A stretch of 64,000 nucleotides of DNA from NCBI RefSeq assembly GCF_000331025.1, contig NC_020055.1, forward strand, positions 3,009,370 to 3,073,369, in the 5' to 3' direction. Under the pieces are notes generated by a model. The model saw only the letters and a program-made list of their open reading frames with translations, had not been told where the DNA came from and ran no database searches. Positions within the stretch are counted from its first letter, which is position 1. Each line of letters opens with the position of its first letter. The position numbers and the translations under genes were made by a program. This document shows, in pieces, positions 33,624 through 42,131 of this stretch. Origin of the DNA: Maridesulfovibrio hydrothermalis AM13 = DSM 14728 (GTDB lineage Bacteria; Desulfobacterota; Desulfovibrionia; Desulfovibrionales; Desulfovibrionaceae).

Positions 33624-34814
33624 ATGCTCAACTTTCAACTTTTCATTCCTACCCGTATAATTTTCGGCCCCGGCAAACTGGCCGAGCTGGCAACAACTCC
33701 CAATCTGCCTAAAGGTGACAAAGCCATGATCGTCATCGGCGAATCAGGCGCAATGATTACAAACGGCTATCTCGACAAAGTTCAAGCTGCGCTGGCCAAA
33801 CAGAATGTTTCAACCTTGGTTTTTGATAAAATTTCTCCCAATCCCCAGTCTGACCAGATAGATGAAGCAGCAAAAATCGCCCGCGATAAAAAGATTGATT
33901 TCATCGTAGCCCTCGGTGGCGGCTCAACAATCGATGCAGCCAAAGCGATAGCTCTGCTGCTCACCAATGTTGGTAAATGCTGGGATTACATCCAGTCCGG
34001 CTCCGGCGGTGGTATTAATGCTGAAAATCCTGCAGCACCGCTTATCGCCATCCCCACCACTTCCGGTACAGGTTCCGAAGCGGATCAATGGGCTGTTATC
34101 AACAAGTCAGGCGGAGCAGAAAAAATCAGCCTCGGCAATGATTCAACTTTTCCGGCAATGTCTATAGTCGACCCCGAACTGATGATCAGTGTGCCGCCCC
34201 GCATGACCGCATACACAGGTATCGATGCTTTTTTCCATGCCGTTGAGACATTTGTCTCCACCAAGCATCAACCTGTGAGTGATATGCTCGCCCTTGAGTC
34301 AGTCCACCTCATCAGCAACTACCTGCCCATGGCAATTGCCGAAGGCGACAACATTGAAGGGCGTACAGTTATGGCATGGGCCAGCACTGCCGCAGGTATG
34401 TGTGAAACCCTGTCCCGCTGTATTTCCCAGCATTCTTTAGAGCATGCATTAAGTGCAAAGTATCCTACGCTGCCGCACGGTCTCGGCCTTGCAAAGCTCT
34501 CTGTTCCATATTTCAAACGCCTCATTCCCGGAAGCCCTGACCGTTTCGAAGACCTCGCCATGGCCATGGGCTATGATACCCAGTCCATTGATGAAAACAT
34601 GCGTGCGACAATCTTTCTCGAAGGATTACGCAATCTGCTCGAACGTACCGGATTCAACGACGAGTCACTCAAAACATACGGAGCAAAAGAGGAAGATGTG
34701 CCCGAACTTGTCGCTATAGCCTACGAAACTATGGGTAAACTTTTCGACTTCACTCCCACTGATATGACTCAGGAAGACCTCGAATGCATCATGTCCGAGG
34801 CTATTGCGAGTTAA
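33624..34814 (+). CDS. Iron-containing alcohol dehydrogenase
   Basis: This 396-aa class III ADH starts MLNFQLFIPTRIIFGPGKL. It has the NAD-binding GGGSTIDAAKAI (about residues 94-105), IPTTSGTGSEAD (about 139-150), the metal-binding region DAFFHAVE (about 202) and HALSAKYPTLPHGLGLA (about 275-291, two His ligands). Such enzymes oxidise ethanol, butanol or diols, or reduce aldehydes, and are abundant in Desulfovibrio. The Shine-Dalgarno AAGGAAG precedes the ATG. It is transcribed alone; proximity to the dha genes (5 kb) does not prove a role in glycerol use. Confidence 0.92.
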   Translation: MLNFQLFIPTRIIFGPGKLAELATTPNLPKGDKAMIVIGESGAMITNGYLDKVQAALAKQNVSTLVFDKISPNPQSDQIDEAAKIARDKKIDFIVALGGGSTIDAAKAIALLLTNVGKCWDYIQSGSGGGINAENPAAPLIAIPTTSGTGSEADQWAVINKSGGAEKISLGNDSTFPAMSIVDPELMISVPPRMTAYTGIDAFFHAVETFVSTKHQPVSDMLALESVHLISNYLPMAIAEGDNIEGRTVMAWASTAAGMCETLSRCISQHSLEHALSAKYPTLPHGLGLAKLSVPYFKRLIPGSPDRFEDLAMAMGYDTQSIDENMRATIFLEGLRNLLERTGFNDESLKTYGAKEEDVPELVAIAYETMGKLFDFTPTDMTQEDLECIMSEAIAS

Positions 34815-35131
34815 TGAGTCGTTAAAATTTTGCATTACAGGGCCTCCGGTGGATCAGTTACCCTTTTGCTTTGAAGCGATCAGCTTTAAAATTAAAGGAT
34901 CTTCCTTCCGGAGGCTTAAACTCTTTATCGAGAAAGTGTTTATTCCGCTGTCACGACCCTCAGGACTCGCAGAAAGGCAGCTTTCCCAAAGGGTGAACGT
35001 CAAAATTGCAAAAAAAAACGATTAAAGCTGAGGATTAATACCTCCTGCCTCCCGCTTTGCATAAAAGCGCAAGCCTCCTGAACTTTAACAGTAGACAAAA
35101 GCTTACATTTATTTATAAATTATTGACAATT
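34815..35131. other. Spacer between the alcohol dehydrogenase and AMIN genes
   Basis: No gene is seen. It starts with a 75-base structured element bounded by GCCTCCGG/CCGGAGGC (34842-34915, next entry). The rest is unremarkable to about 35131, where an inverted repeat and promoter for the AMIN protein begin. Confidence 0.5.
34842..34915. repeat. GCCTCCGG...CCGGAGGC inverted-repeat element (copy b)
   Basis: A perfect 8-bp inverted repeat (34842-34849 and 34908-34915) encloses 58 bases with an inner CCTTT/AAAGG pair and a GCTTTGAAGC hairpin. The RNA could fold into one long arm. It lies 28 bases past the alcohol dehydrogenase stop and resembles copies a and c of the Desulfovibrio GCCTCCGG-type intergenic element. 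Confidence 0.5.
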
Positions 35132-35174
35132 GGAAGACCTTGGTTGTTGACATTTAAGTCTTCCCATTTATAAA
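35132..35174 (+). promoter_or_regulatory. Promoter with overlapping inverted repeat for the AMIN protein gene
   Basis: TTGACA (35147-35152) and TATAAA (35169-35174) are 16 bases apart and point to the gene starting at 35253. A 7-bp inverted repeat GGAAGAC/GTCTTCC (35132-35138, 35158-35164) straddles the -35 and spacer, a position suited to a repressor site. A second TTGACA lies at 35123. Confidence 0.5.
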
Positions 35175-35252
35175 TATAAGTGCGGACAATTAAAGAGTTC
35201 TGGAAAAGGGATGGGGAATCCTAAAGCCTGTGAAGGGATGGGTGGAGTATGC

Positions 35253-36176
35253 ATGACTAAGAAAAGCAGAAAAATAGTTCAATGTCCGTTTTGCGACAGC
35301 AACCGTTTATATTTCAGACGGGGGCTAGTTTCTGACGTGCTTATTTCTCTGCTGCTCCCGCTCAAATCGTACACATGTGGCTCATGCAGCCGCAGCTTTC
35401 GCCGCTTTGGCAACTACTTCACCAGTAAACAGGCTCTCGTACATGTTTTCGGCCTGCTGGCTATTTTGGCATTGATCAATCCACAGGCACTAAATCCTCA
35501 GAACTGGTTCCTCGAAGAACAGAAAATTGAAGTCAAAACTACAGATACAGAAAAAGCTGCATACGACCTTTCCGTTGAACAGGAAAATCCACTCTTAGAA
35601 ACAACTGCCGTTACGGATATTCCTCTACTGAGTATGGCCATTACAAACTCAACAAACAGCTCTTTCATTGTTGAAAATGGCACAATTTCAGTTATAAGCA
35701 ATGCTACAAACAGCACATTTACAAAGAACATCCCTACGGCCAATACAACTTCTTCGACCATACTCAGTTTTAATGGAACAGATGTTATAAATGCCACAGA
35801 ACATGTGGAAAAAGAACAGATCACAAAGAGTACGCCTGAACCAGTTGAAGAAAAACACGGATTACAAAACGGCAAGCTGAAATCTATCTACTTCAAAGCG
35901 GTGGACGGTAAAACAAGAATTAATCTGGACCTTGGCGGTTCACCTTTGTCATACACGTCCTTTTTCCTGCGCACTCCGGACAGGCTGGTCGTGGATATAC
36001 ATGGCAACTGGGACTATTTCGGCCCGACGACCCTGAAACCGGAAAACCCTATTTTCTCAAAATTCAGGATCGGAATCTACGATGATAAAATCCGTATGGT
36101 AATGGACCTTAAAGGCCAGACACCTGCTCCCGTGATCACTAAAACCGGAACAGGCCTTAATATTGATGTAAAATAA
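35253..36176 (+). CDS. Zinc-ribbon, single-pass membrane protein with C-terminal AMIN domain
   Basis: Started at the ATG at 35253 (GGAG five bases upstream), this is a 307-aa protein. The N-terminus has a zinc-ribbon-like Cys set CPFC (about residues 10-13) and CGSC (about 42-45). A membrane helix follows (about 61-78, HVFGLLAILALIN), then a long Ser/Thr/Asn-rich region (about 95-200) and a C-terminal AMIN-type domain (about 212-306) with DRLVVDIHGNWDYF and KFRIGIYDDKIRMVMDL. AMIN domains bind peptidoglycan or envelope sites in amidases and secretins; here the domain stands alone. The gene has its own promoter. The function is unknown. Confidence 0.7.
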   Translation: MTKKSRKIVQCPFCDSNRLYFRRGLVSDVLISLLLPLKSYTCGSCSRSFRRFGNYFTSKQALVHVFGLLAILALINPQALNPQNWFLEEQKIEVKTTDTEKAAYDLSVEQENPLLETTAVTDIPLLSMAITNSTNSSFIVENGTISVISNATNSTFTKNIPTANTTSSTILSFNGTDVINATEHVEKEQITKSTPEPVEEKHGLQNGKLKSIYFKAVDGKTRINLDLGGSPLSYTSFFLRTPDRLVVDIHGNWDYFGPTTLKPENPIFSKFRIGIYDDKIRMVMDLKGQTPAPVITKTGTGLNIDVK

Positions 36177-36190
36177 TTTCCCTGACCGGG

Positions 36191-36216
36191 AAAAAGAAAA
36201 GGCCCCCGAAGGGGCC
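36191..36216 (-). terminator. Terminator between the AMIN gene and M24 peptidase gene
   Basis: GGCCCC-CGAA-GGGGCC (36201-36216) has an A-rich run on its plus-strand left (36191-36200), so the minus strand ends in TTTTCTTTTT. It lies 25 bases past the M24 stop and can also stop convergent plus-strand RNA less efficiently. Confidence 0.85.
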
Positions 36217-36240
36217 GTCTGTAAAATATCCAAAGGCTCT

Positions 36241-37470
36241 TTAATCTATATAAATGATATCAAAATCATCACCGGTGATGCAGCGTCCGCCATCTTTAGT
36301 TACCTCAAAGGTATTTTCTACACCGACCATACCTACACCGGCAATCCCCTGCTTGGGTTCGAGAGCGAAAACCATTCCTTCCTCGATAGGTAAATCAAAA
36401 CCCTTTGCGATGGGAGGAAAACCGTCAACGGTCAGCCCTATTCCATGCCCGATGAAAGGAACCTTGCATTCGCCAATACCCATAAACCCGTCTGTATACC
36501 CGTACTTCTGAGCCTGCTCGATAAGCATTGAATAGATGTCACTGACGATAACTCCGGGTTTCAGGTTTTCAGCTGCAAGGGTTTGCATATCCTGACAGAA
36601 AAGCTGCGCATCAAGCACTTCTTTAGGAATGGAGTCCTTGGAGCCGGCCCAATAAACCTGTGTTTTATCAGTGTGATATCCCTCAAGAACAAAACCTGCA
36701 TCAACGGAGAGAGGCGAATTCATATCCCACATTTTTTCCGCGCTGCCCATATAAGGCGAAACAGGATGCACGCCGCGTAAACCGAGCGGGCCATTAAAAG
36801 AACTGGGGTAAATACCTGAATCTCCAGCCGAAACATGACCGAGGAAAATTTCTTCACCGAAAGTCTGCATACGCATATGGCCTTCGTGTCCAAGTTCGAA
36901 AAAAATATTCCAGATATATTTAGAAACTTCCATCTCGCTGATGCCGGGATCGAGGACTTCAGGCAGCACATCATAAAGCGCGATATTATGAAGTTCGCCG
37001 ACTCTGCGCATTATTTCAAGCTCCCACTCAGACTTAACTGCACGGGCAAGGGCAAGAACCTTATCACCGGGAACAAATTTGACTTCAGGCATACGTGAAG
37101 TAAGCATTTCTCCAAGCTGCCAGGTAAGCCCTGCGGTTTCGGCTCCGATAATGTCAGACAGCGGTTGTCCAGCTTCTCTGGCAAGCGGCGAAATATCCTT
37201 GAAAGATTTAAATGGTACGATATTCCTGCAGGTACTTTCAATTCGCGCCCGCGAAATGGACCTGCGTACGAAAAGGACCGGCTCGCCTTCAAGCGGAAGC
37301 CATACAGCACCATTGACAAATGAACCGGAGAGGTAATAAATTTGCAACCGCGAAAAGCAAAGCATTCCGCCTGCGTCAGGTGCAACTTCAGCTAAAAAAC
37401 GGCGGCACTTTGCCCAGCGTGCTTCAAGTTCACTGCGGGGAACAACAATATTTGAACTCATATCATTCAT
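36241..37470 (-). CDS. M24-family metallopeptidase (Xaa-Pro aminopeptidase-like)
   Basis: This 409-aa cytoplasmic protein has a creatinase-type N-terminal domain (about residues 10-145) and a pita-bread catalytic domain (about 155-405). Metal ligands appear in order: Asp in LSVDAGFVLEGYHTDKTQVY (two Asp, about 250-264), His in GHGIGLTVDGFP (about 345), Glu in FALEPKQG (about 371) and Glu in GVENTFEVT (about 386). It should release N-terminal residues next to proline, or act on related amides. It is transcribed alone, divergently from the CoA-binding gene. Confidence 0.88.
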   Translation of the reverse strand: MNDMSSNIVVPRSELEARWAKCRRFLAEVAPDAGGMLCFSRLQIYYLSGSFVNGAVWLPLEGEPVLFVRRSISRARIESTCRNIVPFKSFKDISPLAREAGQPLSDIIGAETAGLTWQLGEMLTSRMPEVKFVPGDKVLALARAVKSEWELEIMRRVGELHNIALYDVLPEVLDPGISEMEVSKYIWNIFFELGHEGHMRMQTFGEEIFLGHVSAGDSGIYPSSFNGPLGLRGVHPVSPYMGSAEKMWDMNSPLSVDAGFVLEGYHTDKTQVYWAGSKDSIPKEVLDAQLFCQDMQTLAAENLKPGVIVSDIYSMLIEQAQKYGYTDGFMGIGECKVPFIGHGIGLTVDGFPPIAKGFDLPIEEGMVFALEPKQGIAGVGMVGVENTFEVTKDGGRCITGDDFDIIYID

Positions 37471-37625
37471 TGTGATACTCTCCTAAAAGTGTAAGCTATA
37501 AATATTACGGATTTTCAAGTAGATAAAAAAGTACCCTTATTTAAATGAGGGCAAAAGAGAACTTTGCAAGTAATCGGGCTTTACTGTAGCATGCACAAAC
37601 TTTAACCGCCCGCGGAGAACATAAT

Positions 37626-38048
37626 ATGCTGCTGTTTGATGAAAAAAAGCTAGCCGCACTTCTTGATGAGGTCAAGGTTATTGCCGTAATCGGTGCAGTT
37701 GATAAACCCGGACGGCCTGTTGATATGGTCGGCCGTTATCTTATTGAAGCAGGTCTTAAAGTTATTCCGGTTCACCCTAAAAGACAGGATGTATGGGGAG
37801 TTAAGACCTATAAATCCATACTTGATATTCCTGAACCGATTGACATTGTCGATGTGTTCAGGGCGCCGCAGTTCTGTCCGGCCCACGCACAGGAATGCCT
37901 GCAACTTGATACACTGCCCGGTACTTTCTGGATGCAGCAGGGAATTTTCAGCCCTGAAGCCAGAGAGCTGTTGTCCAATAAAAATATTACCGTCATCGAA
38001 GATAGATGTTTGATGGTTGACCATAAAAGATTAGCAGGCAAAAAATAA
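37626..38048 (+). CDS. CoA-binding domain protein (YccU-like)
   Basis: This 140-aa protein is a stand-alone Rossmann CoA-binding domain: VIAVIGAVDKPGRP (about residues 18-31), GLKVIPVHPKR (about 48-58), PIDIVDVFRAP (about 76-86), and IEDRCLMVDHKRL at the C-terminus. The family resembles the CoA-binding part of succinyl-CoA ligase, without catalytic domains. A regulatory or CoA-sensing role is possible. Its stop overlaps the next ATG (AATAATG). Confidence 0.88.
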   Translation: MLLFDEKKLAALLDEVKVIAVIGAVDKPGRPVDMVGRYLIEAGLKVIPVHPKRQDVWGVKTYKSILDIPEPIDIVDVFRAPQFCPAHAQECLQLDTLPGTFWMQQGIFSPEARELLSNKNITVIEDRCLMVDHKRLAGKK

Positions 38049-38485
38049 TGATTCAGGCTTTTGAATGTAAGATGTGCGGCCATTGCTGCCAAGGCGAAGG
38101 CGGCATTATCATGACTGCCGGTGATAGAAAAAGACTCGCTGATTTTCTAGGAATGTCTGAAGAAGATATGGTCAAAGAATACAGTGAAACAGTTAACGGT
38201 AAAATCCGCCTCCAATCCAGAGAAGACGGGTACTGTGTTTTTTTTAATGAAGGGTGCGGAGTTCATCCGGGCCGCCCTGATATATGCCGTGCATGGCCTT
38301 TTTTCCGAGGCAACCTGATTGATGAAATGAGCTGGGAAATGATTCAGGACTACTGTCCGGGCATTAACAAAGATGCCGGACACAAACAGTTTGTAATTCA
38401 AGGTAAAGAATACATAAAAAAAGAGGGACTGCGTCAGCATGATCCTGATGTAGCCCCTAACGCTCTCATCACTGAAGACGACTAA
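38048..38485 (+). CDS. YkgJ-family cysteine-cluster protein
   Basis: This 145-aa cytoplasmic protein has the YkgJ pattern: CKMCGHCCQGEGG (about residues 6-18), then CVFFNEGCGVHPGRPDICRAWPF (about 57-79, split by Gly). These Cys are predicted to bind Zn or an Fe-S cluster. The biochemical role of the family is unknown. It overlaps the CoA-binding gene by one base and is followed 8 bases later by a DnaJ-domain gene. Confidence 0.85.
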   Translation: MIQAFECKMCGHCCQGEGGIIMTAGDRKRLADFLGMSEEDMVKEYSETVNGKIRLQSREDGYCVFFNEGCGVHPGRPDICRAWPFFRGNLIDEMSWEMIQDYCPGINKDAGHKQFVIQGKEYIKKEGLRQHDPDVAPNALITEDD

Positions 38486-38493
38486 ATCACACT

Positions 38494-39303
38494 ATGAACA
38501 CCAGACAAGCACAGAGCATTTTAAAAGTTGGGTCGGGCGCCAGCGAAGAAGACGTTAAACGTTCTTTCCGCAAACTTGCTTTCAGCATGCACCCGGATCT
38601 GAACCCCAGCCCTGATGCAGCTCAGGAGTTCCGTAAACTTAATGAAGCATACGTCTTCCTCAGAAATGTCGCAGGGAACAGTTCCTCCAGAAAAACATCA
38701 GCCGGACAAACCTGCGAGGCTCACCAGAAGACAGATTTCAAATCCCGGACAGACCGTAAAACTGCCTCTGACGGTGCAAAAGCTTATCAGAAACAACAGA
38801 GCAAACCCCACGCTGAAACACGTAAAAATACCACATCTAATGCACAGCAGAGCCGTTACTTTTTCCAAAAAGAAGAAGACGTTTTAAAAGATATTTTAAA
38901 CGACCCTTTTGCCCGTCAGGTATTTGAAGATATCTACAGCCAGATAAGCAAGGATAAGCCCTTCCAAAAAGCAGCCGCTCCGGTCAAAGACCGCAAGCTC
39001 AATTTGAGCTGGGGTGAAAAAACAGCTTCTGTAGACGTATCATCCGGCCTGAAGGACGGGATAAAATCGTGGATGAAAGGACAGATGGATGATGAACAAA
39101 CCGTCTACTTTCCTGCCGCTACACTCATTCCCGGACGCAATATCCGCATCACTATTCAGCAGGGTATCCGCAAAAAAGTAAAAACACTCGAAATAACCCT
39201 GCCCCGCGACTTCGTGATAGGCCGCGCCATAAGGCTCAAAGGTCAAGGCAGGCACTTAGGTCCATTCAAAGGCGATCTGTATCTTCGCATAATGGCTAAA
39301 TAA
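38494..39303 (+). CDS. J-domain co-chaperone-like protein
   Basis: This 269-aa protein has an N-terminal J domain (about residues 3-68) with the HPD motif in SMHPDLNPSP (about 31-40) and helix III EFRKLNEAYVFL. A polar Lys/Gln/Ser linker (about 68-125) and a C-terminal part resembling the last beta-domain of class A/B DnaJ (about 190-268, ITLPRDFVIGRAIRLKGQG) follow. It lacks zinc fingers. It should stimulate a DnaK for a particular client. Position after YkgJ hints at cluster or metal-protein handling, which is inference only. Confidence 0.85.
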   Translation: MNTRQAQSILKVGSGASEEDVKRSFRKLAFSMHPDLNPSPDAAQEFRKLNEAYVFLRNVAGNSSSRKTSAGQTCEAHQKTDFKSRTDRKTASDGAKAYQKQQSKPHAETRKNTTSNAQQSRYFFQKEEDVLKDILNDPFARQVFEDIYSQISKDKPFQKAAAPVKDRKLNLSWGEKTASVDVSSGLKDGIKSWMKGQMDDEQTVYFPAATLIPGRNIRITIQQGIRKKVKTLEITLPRDFVIGRAIRLKGQGRHLGPFKGDLYLRIMAK

Positions 39304-39543
39304 GTTTTCATCCCGTTTACGGCCCTGCCTTCTGCAACAAAATTCTATTGTTTCTACATTTTCTCTTGTTTTCCTTTGATTTTTTTACTAGCCCCTATAG
39401 ATAGAACAGAACCGTAATACTCTGCCTATGGGCAGCCGTTCTTCCAGATGTATTTCTGCATCACGGAAAATATACACCCTCATTCTTGAATATAATGTTC
39501 TGCGGTTCAATATGAATTTAAAAACCTTAAGGGGGCCCCTCTC

Positions 39544-40182
39544 ATGCTGGCTATTCTTGACTACAAGGCCGGAAACCAGACCAGTGTTCAGCGCGCGCTG
39601 AATAAGCTTGGAATTCCCAACGAAATCACTTCGGATAAAGATAAGCTGTCCAAAGCCACAGGGATAATCTTCCCGGGCGTAGGCGCAGCAGGACAGGCTA
39701 TGGATGAACTCACATCCGGCGGGCTTGATGAACTTCTCAAAGGTCTCGTGCAACAGAAAAAGCCATTGCTAGGTATCTGTGTCGGTTGTCAGATTCTTCT
39801 CGACTACAGTGAAGAAAACAACACAAAAGCACTTTCTGTCATCCCCGGTGAATGCCGCCTGTTCAATCCTTCATGGGAAGATTACGAAGGCGTGCCCATC
39901 AGAGTTCCCCATATGGGCTGGAACCAGATTGAACTAAAGCAGGACTGTATACTTTTCAAAGACATAGATCCCGAATCATATTTCTATTTTGTTCACAGCT
40001 ACTATCCTGCTCCCGAAGAAAAATTCATCATCGGTGAAACAACATACGGCCGCCCATTCTGCTCGCTGCATGGTCGCGAAGGACTGTGGGCTGTACAATT
40101 TCACCCTGAAAAAAGCGGTAATCCCGGCCTGAAAATGCTCTCTAATTTCTACGAATACTGCAAGGAGGTTTCCGGTGCTTAG
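39544..40182 (+). CDS. hisH: Imidazole glycerol phosphate synthase, glutaminase subunit
   Basis: This 212-aa class I amidotransferase supplies ammonia to His[13 protein letters not shown] (about residues 45-56) is the oxyanion-strand region, [14 protein letters not shown] (about 78-91) holds the nucleophile Cys, and VQFHPEKSG (about 182-190) holds the catalytic His and Glu. The nucleophile elbow reads GICVGCQ where most HisH have GICLGMQ. AAGGGGG precedes the ATG. A possible promoter is TTGAAT-17-AATATG near 39486-39514. It overlaps hisF by 8 bases. Confidence 0.93.
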   Translation: MLAILDYKAGNQTSVQRALNKLGIPNEITSDKDKLSKATGIIFPGVGAAGQAMDELTSGGLDELLKGLVQQKKPLLGICVGCQILLDYSEENNTKALSVIPGECRLFNPSWEDYEGVPIRVPHMGWNQIELKQDCILFKDIDPESYFYFVHSYYPAPEEKFIIGETTYGRPFCSLHGREGLWAVQFHPEKSGNPGLKMLSNFYEYCKEVSGA

Positions 40183-40954
40183 TAAAAGAATCATACCTTG
40201 CCTGGATGTAAGGAACGGAATCCTCACCAAGGGCGTTAAATTCGAAAACAACGTAGATATCGGCGATCCCGTCGAAACTGCCAAGCTCTATTATGAGCAG
40301 GGCGCAGACGAAATCGTATTCTACGATATCACAGCCTCTTCCGAAGGACGCGGTATTTTTTTAGATGTTGTTGAACGTGTTGCTTCAGAAATTTTTATTC
40401 CTTTCTCTGTTGGCGGCGGCATCAATTCCGTTGAGGACATGCGCGCAGTTCTGCTCGCCGGAGCCGAAAAAGTTTCCGTGAACTCAGGTGCTGTGAAAAA
40501 TCCTGACATCATCAGCGAAGGGGCAGCAGCTTTCGGTTCTCAGTGCATCGTACTGGGCATGGACGTAAAACGCGTTCCTGTCACCGAACAGATTCCATCC
40601 GGTTTCGAAATTGTTATCAACGGCGGACGTAAATTCATGGGCATCGATGCTCTAGAATGGGCCAAAACCTGCGAAGCACTTGGAGCAGGTGAAATCTGCC
40701 TTAACTCCATTGATGCAGACGGAACCAAAGATGGTTACGACCTTGAATTGACAAAGCTCATATCTGAAAGTGTGCAAGTGCCGGTTATCGCCTCAGGCGG
40801 AGCCGGACATCCACAGCATATGGTTGACGCGGTGACTAAAGGGCGTGCTTCCGCTGCGCTCATAGCCTCCATCGTTCACTACGGCGAATATACGATTCCC
40901 GACCTTAAAGAGTATATGACCTCCAAAGGCGTGCGCATGCGTAGCAGCTGGTAG
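40175..40954 (+). CDS. hisF: Imidazole glycerol phosphate synthase, cyclase subunit
   Basis: This 259-aa TIM-barrel enzyme makes IGP and AICAR from PRFAR plus ammonia. It has GTG as start codon after AAGGAGG. The N-terminus [14 protein letters not shown] contains the catalytic Asp (about 11). [12 protein letters not shown] (about 80) and LGMDVKRV (about 128-135) hold the second phosphate loop and Asp, and [10 protein letters not shown] (about 205) binds the other phosphate. The hisHF pair stands apart from other his genes, and a strong terminator follows. Confidence 0.94.
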   Translation: MLSKRIIPCLDVRNGILTKGVKFENNVDIGDPVETAKLYYEQGADEIVFYDITASSEGRGIFLDVVERVASEIFIPFSVGGGINSVEDMRAVLLAGAEKVSVNSGAVKNPDIISEGAAAFGSQCIVLGMDVKRVPVTEQIPSGFEIVINGGRKFMGIDALEWAKTCEALGAGEICLNSIDADGTKDGYDLELTKLISESVQVPVIASGGAGHPQHMVDAVTKGRASAALIASIVHYGEYTIPDLKEYMTSKGVRMRSSW

Positions 40955-40961
40955 AAAAATT

Positions 40962-41010
40962 GTGCCTTCGGCGATTTTTCAAAAGCTTAAACACTTTTTG
41001 ACAAGTCCGG
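40962..41010. repeat. GCCTTCGGCG-type intergenic element (copy c)
   Basis: TGTGCCTTCGGCGATTTTTC followed by AAAAGCTTAAACACTTTTTGAC lies directly after hisF. It resembles copies a and b in its GCCTYCGG start and following A/T hairpin-like part, but is the most degenerate. Confidence 0.3.
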
Positions 41011-41050
41011 GGCATGCTTTTTAGCTTTATAAAGATTATTTTATAAAAAT

Positions 41051-41096
41051 AAGGGCAGAATGTTTGACTATTTCAAGTCAAACATTCTGCCCTTTC
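41051..41096 (+). terminator. Terminator after hisF
   Basis: An 18-19-bp nearly perfect stem AAGGGCAGAATGTTTGACT / AGTCAAACATTCTGCCCTT has a short A/T loop and is followed by TCTTATT. It ends the hisHF transcript. Confidence 0.85.
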
Positions 41097-41149
41097 TTAT
41101 TAAAGGAAAATAACCCCGAATACACTTATTTTAAACGCAACTCTTTTCC

Positions 41150-41290
41150 CAATGAGACGTAGCGGTATAAAGCGGATAACCGTTGCAGATTAGCGGCCTG
41201 CGGAGGTTGGATACAGGAACGCCATCAAAGCGCCCCTGCTCTTGCAGATGCTGCTGGGACCGGGATGTCCTGTGAGTGGATAGAGGATAT
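41150..41290 (+). ncRNA. Candidate structured non-coding RNA between hisF and ppiC
   Basis: A GC-rich 140-base island lies in AT-rich spacer between the hisF terminator and a bidirectional terminator. Several stems can be drawn on the plus strand: CGGTAT...ATAACCG, AACC-GTT-GCAG / CTGC-GGA-GGTT, CAGG-AA-CGC / GCG-CC-CCTG and TGGGAC/GTCCTG with a 6-base loop. The plus strand ends at a good terminator (41330-41353). The general size and GGCCTGCGG stretch recall 6S RNA, but I could not fit the 6S consensus with confidence. No protein family matches either strand. Confidence 0.4.
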
Positions 41291-41329
41291 TTTTGCTGAA
41301 GAAAGTATGTAACTCAAAAAAGAATAAAG

Positions 41330-41356
41330 CCCCGACTTAGTCGGGGCTTTATTTAT
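41330..41356. terminator. Bidirectional terminator between the ncRNA candidate and ppiC
   Basis: AAAGCCCCGACT / AGTCGGGGCTTT (perfect arms, 2-base loop) has T-rich ends on both strands (TTTATTTATT on plus). It serves ppiC on the minus strand and any plus-strand RNA from the spacer. Confidence 0.88.
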
Positions 41357-41374
41357 TATACGGTGAAGAGTTGT

Positions 41375-41656
41375 TTAGTCTTCGCGGCTATCGATGATCA
41401 GCAGGTGGTAACCGAACTGTGTTTTTACGGGGCCATGAACTTCACCAACGGCTTCATTGAACACAACGGTGTCAAATTCCGGGACCATCTGGCCGGGGAG
41501 GAACTCGCCGAGATCGCCACCGCGCTGACCGGAAGGACAGCTGGAGTGTTTTTTTGCCGATTCAGCAAGGTCTGCGCCGTCCTGAATTTGTTTTTTCAGA
41601 CCCAGACAGGTCTGTTCATCACTAACCAAAAGATGGCGTGCAGATGCTTTTGTCAT
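41375..41656 (-). CDS. Parvulin-type peptidyl-prolyl isomerase
   Basis: This 93-aa single-domain parvulin matches Ppi[13 protein letters not shown] (about residues 6-17, catalytic His), [19 protein letters not shown] (about 34-52), [11 protein letters not shown] (about 57-67) and [13 protein letters not shown] at the C-terminus. It has no signal sequence, so it should act in the cytoplasm on prolyl bonds. It ends near a bidirectional terminator. Confidence 0.92.
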   Translation of the reverse strand: MTKASARHLLVSDEQTCLGLKKQIQDGADLAESAKKHSSCPSGQRGGDLGEFLPGQMVPEFDTVVFNEAVGEVHGPVKTQFGYHLLIIDSRED

Positions 41657-42131
41657 GTACGTACTCCTATAAGTTTTAATATAACAACCTTAATCAACCT
41701 TCTCGTCTTGCCATTACAATTTAATGCGTCGCAAAAAATGACCTTGCATGAATACGCAAGGACTGCAAGATGAAATACTGCATACATACCTTCCAGATCA
41801 ATCCGGCCCGCGAATTCAACCAACGTGCGCACGTCGAATTGCGAGAATTACAGACGGAGTACCAGTTATCGGCTGTCTTTATCAACATCACTCACCAACC
41901 GATCAAAATCAGACACAAAAAGCCTATCCTGAATGATACTATATTTCTCGAATTCTGATTCGGCGTGAAGTTTGGCAACTGGCACGGTTACATTACCACT
42001 TATTTGTAAAATCATATGATCGTTTTGAATTTAAAAAGCCGGAGCTCTCCAACAGGATAACCCCGGTCCTATTCTATCTAACTACACAAAGATCACACTA
42101 CGACTTCTTCCATAAAAATCGTGTATAATAT
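41657..42131. other. 475-base spacer between ppiC and a glycosyltransferase gene
   Basis: No credible gene. A plus-strand frame from 41748 runs to 42127 with one internal TGA at 41934, and an overlapping 62-codon frame lies at 41770-41958. Neither shows a family motif, ribosome-binding site or plausible composition. No hairpins of note were seen. It may be an old gene remnant, but this cannot be supported. Confidence 0.4.

Noticed and set aside
41748-42127. Plus-strand frame with a single internal TGA, considered as a selenoprotein or pseudogene
   Set aside because: No ribosome-binding site, no recognisable motif, no SECIS-like hairpin directly after the TGA and no family-like composition; an overlapping frame looks equally protein-like.
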